DNA of 64,000 nt from Candidatus Enterovibrio escicola (GCF_002464935.1 NZ_NBYY01000009.1:405084-469083); one strand, 5' to 3'; positions 1 through 10,395 are shown, counted from the first letter of the stretch. Program-made: numbers and translations. The notes: generated from the sequence alone by a model not told the origin.

Positions 1-673
1 ATGCCTTCGAAGACCGTAAAAGTTAAGTACCGTTTGCCGAGTAGAAGAGCTCTCCACGTCGTGGTGGATGCCACAGGCTTAAAATATACGGCGAAGGTAA
101 ATGGAAAACGCGTAAACACGGTAAGGAAAAGTGGTGTATCTAGCGTAAACTTCATCCTGCCGTTGATGTGTTTACTTATGAGGTTATTGTTGCAGAAGTT
201 AGCCTAGTTTCTATGAGTGACAATGAGGTTTTACCTATATTACTTAACCCATTACGATGAAAGATACAGCAAGTCAGTACTGATGGAGCCTATGAGGCAA
301 GAGCATATCACCACGTACTAAAGAACAAAGGAATATCGCCCAGTATTCCACCTCTAAGCAACGTGGGGTATTGGAAGGAAGTACATCCTAAAAATGAAGC
401 TGTAAAAGCTTTAAAAGAGGACAAACTGGCGGAATGGAAAAGGACAGGTATTATCAAAAATGCTCATGAGCAGAGACAGAAATGTTTCGCTATAGACAGT
501 TGCTCAACCCTAAACTTCCTCTTCGTAATTACAATGCTCAAGTTAGTAAAGCGTTAGCAAATGTGAAAGCGATGAATAAAGTTATAAGACTCGGTATGCC
601 TGTTCGACAGCAGACACATTAAGACTGTAAAAAATATTAGGATCAGTGCGTTATAGGCCTTATTTAATCAACA
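1..673 (+). mobile_element. IS5-family transposase remnant (copy 1), cut by window edge
   Basis: Decayed transposase whose frames can be stitched into an IS5-type protein. VVVDATGLK is read near the start, the NEAVKALKEDKLAEWK block near 390-440, and a C-terminal RLGMPVRQQT block near 590-620. At least two frameshifts and several stops separate the pieces. The right end, about 640-673, is an imperfect terminal sequence (ATCAGTGCGTTATAGGCCTT) that recurs at the ends of the other IS5 copies in this window. The element abuts the pitA remnant and probably interrupted it. The left end lies outside the window. Confidence 0.85.
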
Positions 674-679
674 ACGCCT

Positions 680-1255
680 CTCCACACTGGTGATGATTTT
701 CGGCTACATTTATATCTCCCAGAAATGGGGCACTTGTTTTGCGCCAGCCAACGGTTATGAAGGTATTAAATGGATCTTTAATTTATTGATGGTTGTGACA
801 GTATTTACAAAGGGTTCATAATGATGTAGCCACCGCAATCGGTTCTCAGTTAGCCATTGTGTTAATGATTAAGAATCATGGATCAAATTAGCAATAAAGC
901 GTACATTGCCTACTGGATATAACCATTCGGCCGTATGGGTATGGGTACTTTAGTGGATTTGCAACGTTGGGTCACAAGGTTACCGGCGGTATTGACCTTA
1001 CGCACTCTCACCGAATAGCAGTTTTACGACCCAGATTGTAATCGCTTTCACCGTAGTATTGGTATCAAAACAGGTCTAGCTATTTCCACTAAACAAACAC
1101 TCGTTTTGGTGTAGGATTCATCCTTGGTTCCGTAATATCGGTGCATTAAATTTTAGCGCATTGAAAAACCTTGTTGCATCGTAGGGGTAACCTTACCTAG
1201 CGGTACACTACTGTCAGTAGTGTTATTTTATGTCATCCAAGCTACGCTCCGTTAA
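680..1255 (+). pseudogene. pitA: pitA, low-affinity inorganic phosphate transporter, degraded
   Basis: No open frame survives, but Pit-family blocks can be read in order across frames: HNDVATAIGS near 810-845, FATLGHKVTGGI near 960-995, FGVGFILGS near 1110-1140, and the C-terminal membrane segment GVTLPSGTLLSVVLFYVIQA near 1185-1245. An intact Pit is a many-helix membrane phosphate/proton (or metal-phosphate) symporter of roughly 420 residues. Only the C-terminal half is recognisable here, and an IS5 remnant sits directly upstream. In Vibrio, pit lies near the gene for the SH3-domain protein found next at 1405, which supports the call. Phosphate would have to enter by another route such as Pst. 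That last point is inference. Confidence 0.75.
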
Positions 1256-1404
1256 CACGAAAGTACTTTCATCACGTTATTGGATAATAATATCCGTCTC
1301 CAGTCATGAAAAGACTGGTTCTGCCTCACTTTTTTTGTACCTAGCAGGCATAATTTTTAATATCTAATACAAACAAAATTCACAACCAACCAAAGGAATA
1401 ACCC

Positions 1405-2019
1405 GTGAATCAATTTTTTTCTGTTCTGGCTGTGATACTAATGTTTGCAGCTCCAGTCACACAAGCGCAGGACAACTATATTTCTGATGAGCTTTTCACA
1501 TATATGCACTCAGGTGCTGGATCTCAATTCAGGATTATCGGTAGTGTAGATGCAGGTTCAAAAATTACGATTTTGGATATAAACCGTAGTGCTGGTTACA
1601 CGCAAGTACTCGATGACCGAGGTCGTAAAGGCTGGGTCGAAAGTAAGTTTATAACCAGTCAACCAAGTTTAAAAATACGAGTGCCTACGCTCGAGAAAGA
1701 ATTGTTACAAATTAAGTCTGCATTAGTAAGTGCTCAAGGCGATTCGGAAGTAAAAACCAAAGGCTTAATTGAATCACTAAATCAGCGTAATTCTCAGTTA
1801 AAATCGATTGAAGGTCACACCAAAGAACTCAACCAAAAGCTGGTTGACGCACAAAGAGAAATTCGCGAATTGCGTGCTCGCATCGATACCCAGAAAGACG
1901 ATCTTCTGATGCGTTACTTTGCATATGGGGGTATGGTAGCAGGTGGTGGTTTGCTACTTGGTTTACTCCTGCCACACCTGATTCCGCGTCGTAAAAAACG
2001 TAACAAAGGTTGGGCATAA
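1405..2019 (+). CDS. TIGR04211-type SH3-domain membrane protein (YgiM-like)
   Basis: Complete 204-residue protein with a GTG start at 1405, preceded by an AGGA-type ribosome binding site in aaaggaataacccGTG. Residues 1-21 look like a cleavable signal peptide ending VTQAQ. Residues about 25-90 form a bacterial SH3-like domain (ISDELFTYMHSG, GWVESKFI). A coiled coil spans about 95-170. One hydrophobic helix (about 171-190, YGGMVAGGGLLLGLLLPHL) is followed by a very basic tail (IPRRKKRNK). This is the layout of TIGR04211 family proteins: periplasmic SH3 and coiled coil anchored by a C-terminal helix with a short cytoplasmic tail. The exact role is not established; E. coli YgiM is only loosely linked to envelope functions. 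It is an intact gene between a dead pitA and a dead IS91, so it appears to be under selection. Confidence 0.85.
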   Translation: MNQFFSVLAVILMFAAPVTQAQDNYISDELFTYMHSGAGSQFRIIGSVDAGSKITILDINRSAGYTQVLDDRGRKGWVESKFITSQPSLKIRVPTLEKELLQIKSALVSAQGDSEVKTKGLIESLNQRNSQLKSIEGHTKELNQKLVDAQREIRELRARIDTQKDDLLMRYFAYGGMVAGGGLLLGLLLPHLIPRRKKRNKGWA

Positions 2020-2129
2020 TTATATTCAATATAAGCACCCTTGAAGGTGGGAAATATCAATGCTTTTAATCGGTCGAAATGGTTAGAGTAAAAAGAGCAG
2101 GTTGCTCATTTTTGGAGTATGATAACCCT

Positions 2130-2765
2130 ATAGAGGATAAAGAATGGCCAAACATCGACTGTTTTACCTCTTCAGACGACCTTCTCCAGTTCGAGACCGT
2201 CAAGTCGACATCATACGGTTAGGTTACATCGCTTGCCACACTCAGCTATTGGTATGCCTACACAGTAATCCGTAAAATTAACCGGAGAATCAACCGAAGT
2301 TTTCATAGGATGGATTCATAAGAATCCACCTTCATATATCCGTTCGGTATCGTAGCATAATATCGAGCTGCCGTTTTTCTCTTTATCACCCTACCCATCG
2401 CCTTTAGGCAGTATACCCTCACCGTGGCAAATCAAAAAACCATAATAACGGATCATGTTGAAGTGTTTATTCGAAATATAGTCTACCACTCTTTAAATTT
2501 GCTTTGGCAAGTGGTTTCAGTACTCACATGTAAGCATGATAGCCTTTGCTGTAGTTACGAAGGCAGAACTGTGAGGGAAATCGTTTTTAAATAACGGTCT
2601 AGATAGTTGATGCTCAACTGGATGTTATCGATCTTTTTGGCAAAGTGGACTTTTCAGTGTATCTTGTACGGATAGTCAAGATAATTATTCCATTTCAATT
2701 CATCTTGGATATGGGTATAAATATCAGCCAACACCTCAAGACTAGTATACACTCAGGTCTGTATC
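2130..2765 (-). mobile_element. IS91-family transposase remnant
   Basis: Read on the minus strand, stitched frames give ADIYTHIQDELKWNNYLDYP, VHFAKKIDNIQLSINYLDRY and NKHFNMIRYYGFL in the correct order. These are characteristic blocks of the C-terminal half of IS91-type (rolling-circle, zinc-binding domain) transposases found in Vibrionaceae. Several stops and frameshifts make it inactive. The N-terminal part is missing. Confidence 0.8.
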
Positions 2766-2781
2766 TACCCATAATTATTGA

Positions 2782-3362
2782 AGATGCATGATTTTCGTCG
2801 ATGTCGACGACTTCTGATAGACTTTCCTTCCTGCATGGGCAAAGTACCTAATTTCTTCCGGTATCAAATAAAGAAACAAGCCTTCTCACCTCATCAATTA
2901 GCGAAGTGATGACGATAGTAATAGCTTTCAATCAATCAGGGTATCGAGACTTCAAAACTTATTACATCCACTTTATTTGTGTTACCTTACTCACCATCAG
3001 GCAAGGCCGACAGAGATTGCCTTTGTTGATTCGTTTAAGCTACAGGTTTATCACAACCTACGCATTCTCAGACATCATGTTTTTAAATGTACCGATAAGC
3101 GAGGAAAAGGGACGATTGGCTGGTTATACGGTTTCAAATTACACCTTATTATCAATGATCAAGGTGGCATTATCTCAGTCAAAGTGACGACGGATAACGA
3201 GTGTAAAAAACATATCCCAAATCGAGCATTTTTGGCACCGTTCTTCTATCATCTTTATGGTTAATTTGCTGGCAGATCTCGTCGCGTATTCATTTTAACT
3301 AAAGAAGCCGAACATCAAGGTGACTTGGCTTGATAAGCAAGTACTTATGCAGATCTGAGGTT
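2782..3362 (+). mobile_element. IS982-family remnant (copy A), internally deleted
   Basis: The transposase starts within the FVDVDDF block and lacks the left terminal repeat. An internal deletion joins the N-terminal part to YLTHHQARPTEIAFVDS. LQVYHNLRILRHHVFK and GFKLHLIINDQGGIISVKVT follow. A second deletion joins this to the right-end sequence, which ends CTTATGCAGATCTGAGGTT at 3362. Not functional. Confidence 0.85.
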
Positions 3363-3514
3363 AATTATAATGCTCAAGTTAGTGAAGTGCTGGCAAATAT
3401 GAAAACGATGAAAAAAGTTATAAGCCTCGGTATGCCTATTCGACAGCAAACAAATTAAGATTGTAAAAAATAGTGGGATCAGTGCGTTATAGGCCTTATT
3501 TTAATCCACAACGC
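3363..3514 (+). mobile_element. IS5-family 3' fragment (copy 2)
   Basis: Only the last approximately 40 codons (VSEVLANMKTMKKVISLGMP, then a QQTN-like end) and the right terminal sequence with TCAGTGCGTTATAGGCCTTA remain. It directly follows the right end of the IS982 copy, so one element inserted into or recombined with the other. Confidence 0.8.
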
Positions 3515-3517
3515 CAC

Positions 3518-3705
3518 CTGATAATCCCAACATATCGAGCTACATCTTCAACAAGCAACTTTTCCCCCCAAAGAATAACCTCGATCACCAACATGATCGA
3601 TTAAATCATGGTCTTAATTATCGCCCAAGTACGACTTTTGTTGGCCATACTCCAAATGACTTCGAGATTGTGATTTAAGGCTCAAAGATGAAGATAGGTA
3701 GTTGC
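3518..3705 (-). pseudogene. alr: alr, alanine racemase, collapsed remnant
   Basis: On the minus strand, about 185 bp read as the two ends of alanine racemase joined together. ATTYLHL-ALNHNLEVIWSM plus NKSRTWAIIKT corresponds to the N-terminal strand and the stretch before the PLP lysine. MLVIEVILWGEKLLVEDVAR corresponds to the C-terminal DPVxLWG block. The roughly 250 residues between, including the PLP lysine context, are deleted. The location immediately downstream of dnaB matches the usual gammaproteobacterial dnaB-alr order. Alr makes D-alanine for peptidoglycan, so another racemase (for example a DadX-type gene) or host D-alanine would be needed if this were the only copy. Confidence 0.75.
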
Positions 3706-3726
3706 CACTTTCACCATTTTTCTCCG

Positions 3727-5145
3727 TTATTCATCACCAAACGTAGAACCTGCGTAATTATCAAATCGGGAGAAACGGCCTTGAAAAGTCAATCTAACAG
3801 AGCCAATAGGACCGTTACGCTGCTTACCAATGATAATTTCCGCAATCCCTTTCAGGGAGCTATCTGTGTTATAGACCTCATCGCGGTAAATAAACATGAT
3901 AAGGTCGGCATCTTGCTCAATCGCCCCTGATTCACGAAGATCTGAGTTTATTGGACGTTTGTCTGCACGTTGCTCCAAGGAACGATTAAGCTGCGACAGT
4001 GCAACAACAGGCACGTCAAGTTCCTTTGCCAGTGCTTTTAACGACCGGCTAATCTCAGAAATTTCCTGAGTTCTATTGTCTTTCATCCCCGGTACACGCA
4101 TAAGTTGAAGGTAATCAATCATGATCATAGAAAGACCACCATGTTCACGCGCAACCCTGCGAGCACGAGAACGAATGTCCGTTGGTGTCAAACCAGAACT
4201 GTCATCAATATACATGTTCTTCTTCTGAGTAAGAAGACCCATGGTGGAAGAAATTCTAGCCCAGTCTTCATCGTCCAGTTGTCCAGTACGTATTTTAGTT
4301 TGATCGACACGAGAAAAAGAAGCTAACATACGCATCATTAGCTGTTCAGCAGGCATTTCGAGCGAGAAGATCAGCACAGGTTTTTCCTGATCCATAGAGG
4401 CATTTTCACACAAGTTCATTGCAAAGGTAGTTTTGCCCATTGATGGACGAGCCGCTACAATGATCAAATCTGAGTTCTGTAAACCTGCAGTTTTCTTATT
4501 AAGATCAGTAAAACCAGTAGAAATACCTGTTACTCCATCTTGCGGTGTTTTTAACAGTAATTCTATCCGCTCAAGAGTCTTTTCCAATACGGTTTCAACA
4601 TTCTTTGGCCCTTCATTTTCACTGGTACGCGCTTCTGCGATAGCAAAAACTTTACTCTCTGCCATATCAAGCAACTCTGCAGATGTCCGTCCCTCTGGTT
4701 CGTATCCTGCATCAGCGATCTCATTAGCAACTCTGATAAGATTGCGTACGACGGCACGTTCCTGAACGATGTCTGCATAAGCCACAATATTCGCTGCACT
4801 TGGTGTATTGTTTGCCAACTCAGCCAAATAGGCAAAGCCACCCACGTCTTCTAACTGATTTAGCTTCTCAAGGTGTTCAGATAAAGTAATAAGATCAAGT
4901 GGTTGACTGGTATCCAACAACTTTTTAGTGCCTTCAAAAATTAATCGGTGTGAACGACTATAGAAGTCTGCCGTAACCACTTTTTCGACTACGCTATCCC
5001 AGCGTTCATTTTCCAGCATTAAACCACCGAGAACAGATTGCTCTGCTTCTAAAGAATAAGGAGGCATTTTGAGAGCCTCTACCTGACGATCCTGAGATTT
5101 ACTGAAGTTAAATTGCTTGCCACGTTGCTCTACCATATCACTCAT
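3727..5145 (-). CDS. dnaB: Replicative DNA helicase DnaB
   Basis: Full-length 472-residue DnaB, the hexameric 5'-3' helicase at the replication fork. The N-terminal primase-interacting domain begins around PPYSLEAEQSVLGGL (about 28-42). The RecA-like motor follows, with Walker A ARPSMGKTTFAMN (about residue 235), the Walker B region MIMIDYLQL, and the arginine-finger region in the QRNGPIGSV segment. Two ATGs are possible. 5145 has an AAGG only 2 nt upstream, while 5136 has the same AAGG about 11 nt upstream and would give 469 residues. The next gene should be alr, present only as a remnant. The ribosomal cluster at 10.4-11.8 kb is on the same strand but is now separated from dnaB by about 5 kb of IS debris, whereas rplI and dnaB are adjacent in many relatives. 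Confidence 0.97.
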   Translation of the reverse strand: MSDMVEQRGKQFNFSKSQDRQVEALKMPPYSLEAEQSVLGGLMLENERWDSVVEKVVTADFYSRSHRLIFEGTKKLLDTSQPLDLITLSEHLEKLNQLEDVGGFAYLAELANNTPSAANIVAYADIVQERAVVRNLIRVANEIADAGYEPEGRTSAELLDMAESKVFAIAEARTSENEGPKNVETVLEKTLERIELLLKTPQDGVTGISTGFTDLNKKTAGLQNSDLIIVAARPSMGKTTFAMNLCENASMDQEKPVLIFSLEMPAEQLMMRMLASFSRVDQTKIRTGQLDDEDWARISSTMGLLTQKKNMYIDDSSGLTPTDIRSRARRVAREHGGLSMIMIDYLQLMRVPGMKDNRTQEISEISRSLKALAKELDVPVVALSQLNRSLEQRADKRPINSDLRESGAIEQDADLIMFIYRDEVYNTDSSLKGIAEIIIGKQRNGPIGSVRLTFQGRFSRFDNYAGSTFGDE

Positions 5146-5149
5146 TACC

Positions 5150-5616
5150 TTATAATTACGCCTGTCATTATAGCCCTATCATGATTCCAATAACTATTGG
5201 AACCACAAAATGCACAGTAATGACATAATTCTTTTTCAATTTAACATTTTGTTGTTATTGTTATACATAGGGCATTTCCACTAAAACATCGCCCTGACAG
5301 TTGTAATAGTAAATCCATATGGACACCATCCTGTTGAAACCACTTTTTCTTCGTCTCCCGACACTGCTATTACGTAGGTTAGCCGATATACTTACCAAAG
5401 TGACGTTCTAAACTAGAATTAGTTTTTAGGTACTTTCACCTAAATCGATTCGCGTAACTATCAACGATCGACCCAGCATAAGCGATACCGAAAATCGGAG
5501 ATTTAATACTTCATAAGCGACATTTCTTCTGGTCGAGAAATCCTAGATGGAAGAGAATAAATATAAAGGTCGCAATAGGACGTCAAGCCAACTACAAATT
5601 TAGTCATGTATCTCGT
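5150..5616. other. Non-coding interval upstream of dnaB
   Basis: No gene, RNA or recognisable remnant was identified in either strand. It presumably contains the dnaB promoter near 5150-5280, a very AT-rich stretch, but no convincing -35/-10 pair stands out. Confidence 0.5.
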
Positions 5617-5759
5617 TCTGTCTTCAATAAGTCGATTTCTGTATAAAAAATGAATTCTTTCATGGATTACAAATCCTTGTTAAGACACATGACATCTGTA
5701 GTAGCCGACAACTGGGTTACCTGTTATACCACTGAACAATTCAACTTATTGAATACAGA
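5617..5759 (+). repeat. MITE-like repeat, copy 1
   Basis: About 143 bp, closely related to 22794-22935 read on the opposite strand (shared internal stretches such as CATGGATTAC and ACAATTCAAC). The ends are inverted: TCTGTCTTCAATA at 5617-5629 against TATTGAATACAGA at 5747-5759, matching at 12 of 13 positions. No transposase is encoded. This is the layout of a small non-autonomous element. The flanks (to about 5960) contain nothing I recognise. Confidence 0.6.
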
Positions 5760-5967
5760 ACCACAAATTTTACCTATATCCTATACAATAATTGTTAGAA
5801 ACATTATTTTAATTAAATTAATGTTGACGATATGGTCATACCATATAACATGCGGGAACCAATCCTGAGGATATAAATGAGAGTAACGTGATAAATGACA
5901 AGACCTATGAAACTTCAGGGTATCCTTAACTGTGATAGGTCGAACAAGTAATTAATCCCAGATCGAT

Positions 5968-6975
5968 GTTGTTGATAAAATCAGACCTATAATGCACTGA
6001 TCCCAATCTTCTTTACAGTCTTAATTTGTCTGCTGGCAAACAGGAATACCGAGTTTTATAATTTTGTTTATTGCTTTTACGTTTACAAGTACCTCATCAA
6101 CGTGATGCATTGTAATGCATGAAGAGTGAGTTTAGGACTGAGCAACTGCTTATAGCGATATATTGCTGTTTCAGCGAATGAGCGTTTGTGATAACTACTA
6201 TCCTTTCTTACACTCCGACAGTTTGTCGTCTTTCAACGCCATTACCACTGAATTTTTAGGATGTCCTTCTTCCCAGTGATCCGCATTGCTTCAAGGTCAA
6301 ATAGTGGGCATTATTCCTTTATTTTTATTTTCAGTACGTAGTTCACATCCTTTTGTGTCATAGGCTCCATCAGCACTAACTTGCTGTATCTTTCGTTATA
6401 ATGGGTTAAGCAATGTAGGTAAAACCTCATTGTCACCCACCGATATTAGGCTAGTTTCGGCAGCGATAATCTCATAAGTAGACATATCAACCGCAAGATG
6501 AAGTTTACGACAGATACACTTCTTCTCCTTACCCTGTTTACGTATTTTCCATTCACCTTGCCATATACTTTTAGGCCTATGTATCAATAACAACGTGGGC
6601 AACAGCTCCTCGATTAGATAAAAGATACTTAACTTCTACAATCCTCGAACACTTACTAATGTAGGTGTATGTAGGGGATATCAGTAGAACATTCATCAAT
6701 ATACAAGCCAAATTGAGAGATCCTTCTAACGCACGAAGTGGGAGCTTGAAAATACCTTTTATCATCAGTGCTGTTTTAATCGAGATATCGGCAAATATAA
6801 ACCTACGGCCACGATGACCGTGATGATTTGGACAACACGATGCCTTAATGACAGCGTCATTTATCCAAAAGGTCACTGTACCACGGTTTACTAATGATTT
6901 ATTATATTGTTTCCAGTTGCTGATCTTATGTTTGGCCTTTCCATCATAACCTCCCGCTTAACTCCATGATGAACT
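5968..6975 (-). mobile_element. IS5-family element, near full length, dead (copy 3)
   Basis: The most complete IS5 copy in the window. On the minus strand the N-terminal region (LGHRGRRFIFADISIKTALM from 6790 down), the region near 6580 (VIDTLPPRRALH-like), SIWQGEWKIRKQGKEKKCIC and LHLAVDMSTYEIIAAETSL can all be read, but in different frames. Both ends are present: GTTGTTGAT and TCAGTGC-type sequence at 5968-6005, and the start region at about 6950-6975. Multiple frameshifts make it inactive. Confidence 0.85.
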
Positions 6976-7001
6976 AATCGTAGAAGTTGCGATTAGTTCA
7001 T
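6969..7001. repeat. Perfect 12-bp inverted repeat beside an IS5 end
   Basis: ATGAACTAATCG at 6969-6980 and CGATTAGTTCAT at 6990-7001 are perfect reverse complements around a 9-nt loop. No T-run follows on either strand, so it is not an obvious intrinsic terminator. It may belong to the IS5 outer end or be a separate palindromic unit. Confidence 0.6.
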
Positions 7002-7072
7002 ATATGTTAGAAACACCGCCCTTTCAAGTTATCGCGTATATTGAATAGTAATTTGGCGTAATATATATAATT

Positions 7073-8044
7073 AACCTCAGATCTGCATAAGCGCTTACTT
7101 ATCAAGCCGAGTTATCTTGATGCTCGGCTTTTTTAGTTTAAATGAATACACAATAAGCCCCTCCAGCAAATTGACCATAAAGCTGCTACAACTACCGTGC
7201 CGAGAATACTAGATTTGGGATATGTTTTTTAGTTGGTAAAAAACGGTTTCAATAATAAATCGTTTCTGGAACATCAGGCGGTTCCAAAGTTTCATCACTT
7301 TGGGTTTTCTATTTTTTTACACCCGTTATCAGTATCACTCCCTTGTCTGCAAGTTCCCCATCCAATGGATCAGAGATATAACCTTTATCTCCGTATAAAC
7401 ACCACCAAAGCTCGTCAGTCATTTCTGACACAGGCTTACTATCCTCCACGTTAGCCGTCATCACTCTGACTGAGATGATGCCACTGTGGTCATTGATAAT
7501 AAGGTATAATTTGAAGCCGTATAACCACCCCCATCATTCCTTTTCCTTGCTTCTTGATACATTTAAAAAGCTGATGTCTGAGAATGCGGAGATTGTGATA
7601 AACCTGTAGTTTGGACAAATCAACGAAGGCAAGCCCTGTTTTCCTTGCTTGACGGTGAGTGAGATAAGAGCAAAGCGGAACTAGGACACCTTGCATGAGT
7701 TTGAGCATCATCGTGTAACTACTTCAGGAAATTAGTTCGTGAGGCAGCGACCAACAAAGTGGATGTAATAGGTTTTGGAGTCTCTATACTCCGATTGATG
7801 GAAAGCTATCACTATCGTCATCACTTCGCTAATTGAGAGGCGAGAAGGCTTATTTCTTTATTTGATACCGGAAGAAATAAGATGTTTTCCCATGCAGGAA
7901 GGAAAGTCTGTCAGAAGTCGTCGACATCAACGAAAATAGCGTCTAAGTTATTCATGCCCAAGTCCTTGTGCAGTTGATAGTTTTTTTCAAATGATCAGAT
8001 CGCGACTTTGGTATTTAGTTCATTTTTTATGCGTAGCTCAGGTT
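7073..8044 (-). mobile_element. IS982-family element with both ends, dead (copy B)
   Basis: Both terminal repeats are present (AACCTCAGATCTGCATAAG at 7073 and the complement of AACCTGAGCTACGCATAA ending at 8044), giving about 972 bp. The transposase blocks TNEFPELV-like, LTHRQARKTGLAFVDLSKLQ, VYHNLRILRHQLFK and DDRKPVSEM-like appear in more than one frame, so the gene is broken. Confidence 0.88.
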
Positions 8045-8129
8045 AATTACTAGCATGACTAAATGGCTTCATTACAATGACTTCAGTTATAAAATTCCTA
8101 AAGTGGTCATGTATTCAATAGATTTTCTT

Positions 8130-8865
8130 CGTGTAAAATACCATGCTTTTGCATGGTGACCCTTCCAGCTAGCGTTGACGTTAAATGTCGTTTCTGCCCG
8201 CAAACAAAAATGGTTAAAAACATGGTATCAGCCTTGGTGGACACCAAGGCTATCGTTGCCAAGTATATTATCAAACCTTACAGCTTGTATATGCATACAG
8301 GGTTTGTCAAGCGTGGATAGAAGAGTAAATTATTGAACTTACTATGAATGATTCAGGTATTAGTGACTCCTATCAAGTACTACACATTAGCATTAATGAA
8401 GTTGTCCGAATTTTAAAAAAAATTTACACCACGCTGTAACCACATTCCATTTTGATGGACAGGAAGTGGAGCTTATCTGCGAAAATAGATGAGTAATGGT
8501 CTTTCGTAGGTAACAAAAATACCCCTCTCTGGCTTTAGTATGCTATGGCACCTCGATTGAAAAAATCATTGCTCACTCATTCTGGTATCGTGGAAGAAAG
8601 ACATGAAATTTACTTTCCAATCGGTTATTTGTAATTCAATATTGCATTTTGGTGCATGGACGGTTTTAATATATACAAATATCTCTTCCCGAGAATAAAC
8701 AAATTGTTAACAAGTTCTATACACAACACATTAAGAGGAAAAATTTAACCCTTCGGACACGCTTAAAACGACAAAACCTGAAAATGATTGAATACTTAAA
8801 ATTAACGGAAATACACGACAAAGAGAACGGTACATTCATTGAACAGGAGTATTACCTTTAAACTA
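8130..8865 (+). mobile_element. IS1-family transposase remnant (copy 1)
   Basis: Stitched frames give the IS1 InsA zinc-finger start (ASVDVKCRFCPQTKMVK near 8170-8220), an HTH-like region, then FVGNKNTPLW-like sequence near 8505-8530. LFPENKQIVNKFYTQHI near 8690 and EKNGTFIEQEYYL-like sequence near 8830-8860 follow. Many stops interrupt these blocks, and the inverted ends are not clearly recognisable. Confidence 0.75.
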
Positions 8866-8884
8866 TAATCAACTTATTGAATAC

Positions 8885-9535
8885 ATAATCGCTTAAATGT
8901 GTCATCCACAAGTTTAACTTAGAGAAACAACAGGATCTCATCCGTCACTCTGATGCGTTCAGAGTTCACTGCGCAAAGGATGAAGAAATTTTATTCATTG
9001 ATGCCATCCATCCAACGTAAACGATAAAATAATCCATACATGGATACGCACGGCACAAGACAAAGCACATGAAACCAAAGAGCCACACAGTCGCCTGAAT
9101 GTTATTCGGCACGCCCAATATCCCTAATATTGCAGGTACAGTTATCAGCGATAATGACACCATCAACAGCGTAAAGATTGTTGATCTTTTATGCAAGTTA
9201 AGAGATGATTAGCCACTAATTTATGAACTACATATAACCTTGGATAGAACGGAATATTACCGAAGTGTCTTAATGAGAAATGCCGTACACATCCTCAATA
9301 TCGAACGTAACTATCTACCGTCTTACAATCCATATCTGTACCCAATATCAAGGTGTTATAAGATGAGGAATAAAAGGTCGCGAAACACATTTACTTTAAA
9401 AATAGATTAGATCTAAAATAGGCCATTGACCAATTTCCCACTGCAACTCTTCCAGATATTACAAAATCTTTAATATCTCGAATAAATAATGAATTTCAGG
9501 TACTTAAACCTGCATCTTCAAGATGATTTAATCTA
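8885..9535 (+). mobile_element. IS630-family transposase remnant (copy 1)
   Basis: The frames read DEEILFIDAIHPT near 8970-9010 (the first catalytic Asp region of IS630 DDE transposases). SDNDTINSVKIVDLLCKLRD is read near 9150-9215, LHITLDRTEYYRS near 9230-9265, ILNIERNYLPSYNPYLYPIS near 9295-9350, and a C-terminal INNEFQVLKPASSR near 9485-9525. The block order is that of an IS630 element, broken by frameshifts. Confidence 0.75.
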
Positions 9536-9569
9536 GTTCAGTCTAGATTTAACACATCTATCTAAAAGA

Positions 9570-9870
9570 TTAACATAGTTGATAAAGCCTATAAGCTCTG
9601 TTGCATCAGAAAAATACTAATAAGCAGGCGGTACTCTCGTAGAAACGTTTATTGAAATTGTGAATTCCACCTCTATAACTTAAAAATCCTCACATAAGAC
9701 AACGGTACAGAGTTCGCCGGTCATGAGGAGATTGATAAAAATAGAACATATCCTCAACACACGTGATAAAACGTGTCTTTGGTATTGTTTCAATGACGAT
9801 GTTTTTTAGAGTATTTGATAGCAGATTAGGGTATAACACCTATGAATTTCACATGAAGGAGGATAAACAG
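9570..9870 (+). mobile_element. IS30-family C-terminal fragment
   Basis: Contains FIEIVNST-like sequence, then DNGTEFAGHEEI near 9700-9735. The latter is the DDE core block that also occurs in the IS30 remnants at 20.9 and 33.9 kb. It is short and frame-shifted, sandwiched between IS630 and a second IS5-type fragment. Confidence 0.7.
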
Positions 9871-9879
9871 CTATAGCGA

Positions 9880-10200
9880 CAATTCAATAGATATTCATTC
9901 TTTCATAGGTAGTGGTGGGTTACCCATCTACTTCGAGTTATCCGAAGGACAAAGGCACGATATTATTCATGTAGGAAGTCTTCTAGACCACCCTGTTAAG
10001 GTTAATACGATATTTGATGATAAATCTGATAACAATATGTCATTCAGAGAATGATGTAGTGATTATAAGGTGAACATACCATCATTGCTGAACGAAATCA
10101 GAGGCGAGATACCGGTAAAAATGGATAGACTGATATTTAATACAGATATCGTCATTTAACAGAAAACGTCTTTAAGCAAATTAAATAATATTGTTCAATT
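9880..10200 (+). mobile_element. IS5-superfamily (IS427-like) transposase fragment
   Basis: Reads GGLPIYFELSEGQRHDII followed by SLLDH and DDKSDNNMSF, the block between the first and second catalytic acids of IS427/IS1031-type transposases. LNEIRGEIPVKMDRLIFNT and, after a frameshift, RYRHLTENVFKQIK follow. It is clearly a different element from the other IS5 copies here. Sequence from 10200 to 10395 shows nothing else recognisable. Confidence 0.65.
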
Positions 10201-10395
10201 CCAACTAGATATGCAAATTAGAAATAAATTGTGTCAGCAGGGTATCAAGGAAATTTATTTTAATGTGGCTGCCGTTGTATTTTTGAACAAATTTTGTAAA
10301 GTAAAGATCAACAGCCCTATTATTTATTGGTGGGATTGTTTGTCAAAGTGCTCGGTGTTAGGCGAATAATTCACTTTGTTAAAGTAACGTATATT

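Noticed and set aside
1829..2038. A 69-codon minus-strand ORF in the SH3 gene
   Set aside because: It is antisense to the intact SH3 protein and has no family signature.
5150..5616. A qor or other metabolic gene remnant upstream of dnaB
   Set aside because: I looked for a quinone oxidoreductase remnant, which lies beside dnaB in E. coli, but no conserved block is visible.
6969..7001. Intrinsic terminator
   Set aside because: It is a perfect palindrome but has no T-run on either strand and no gene ending at it.
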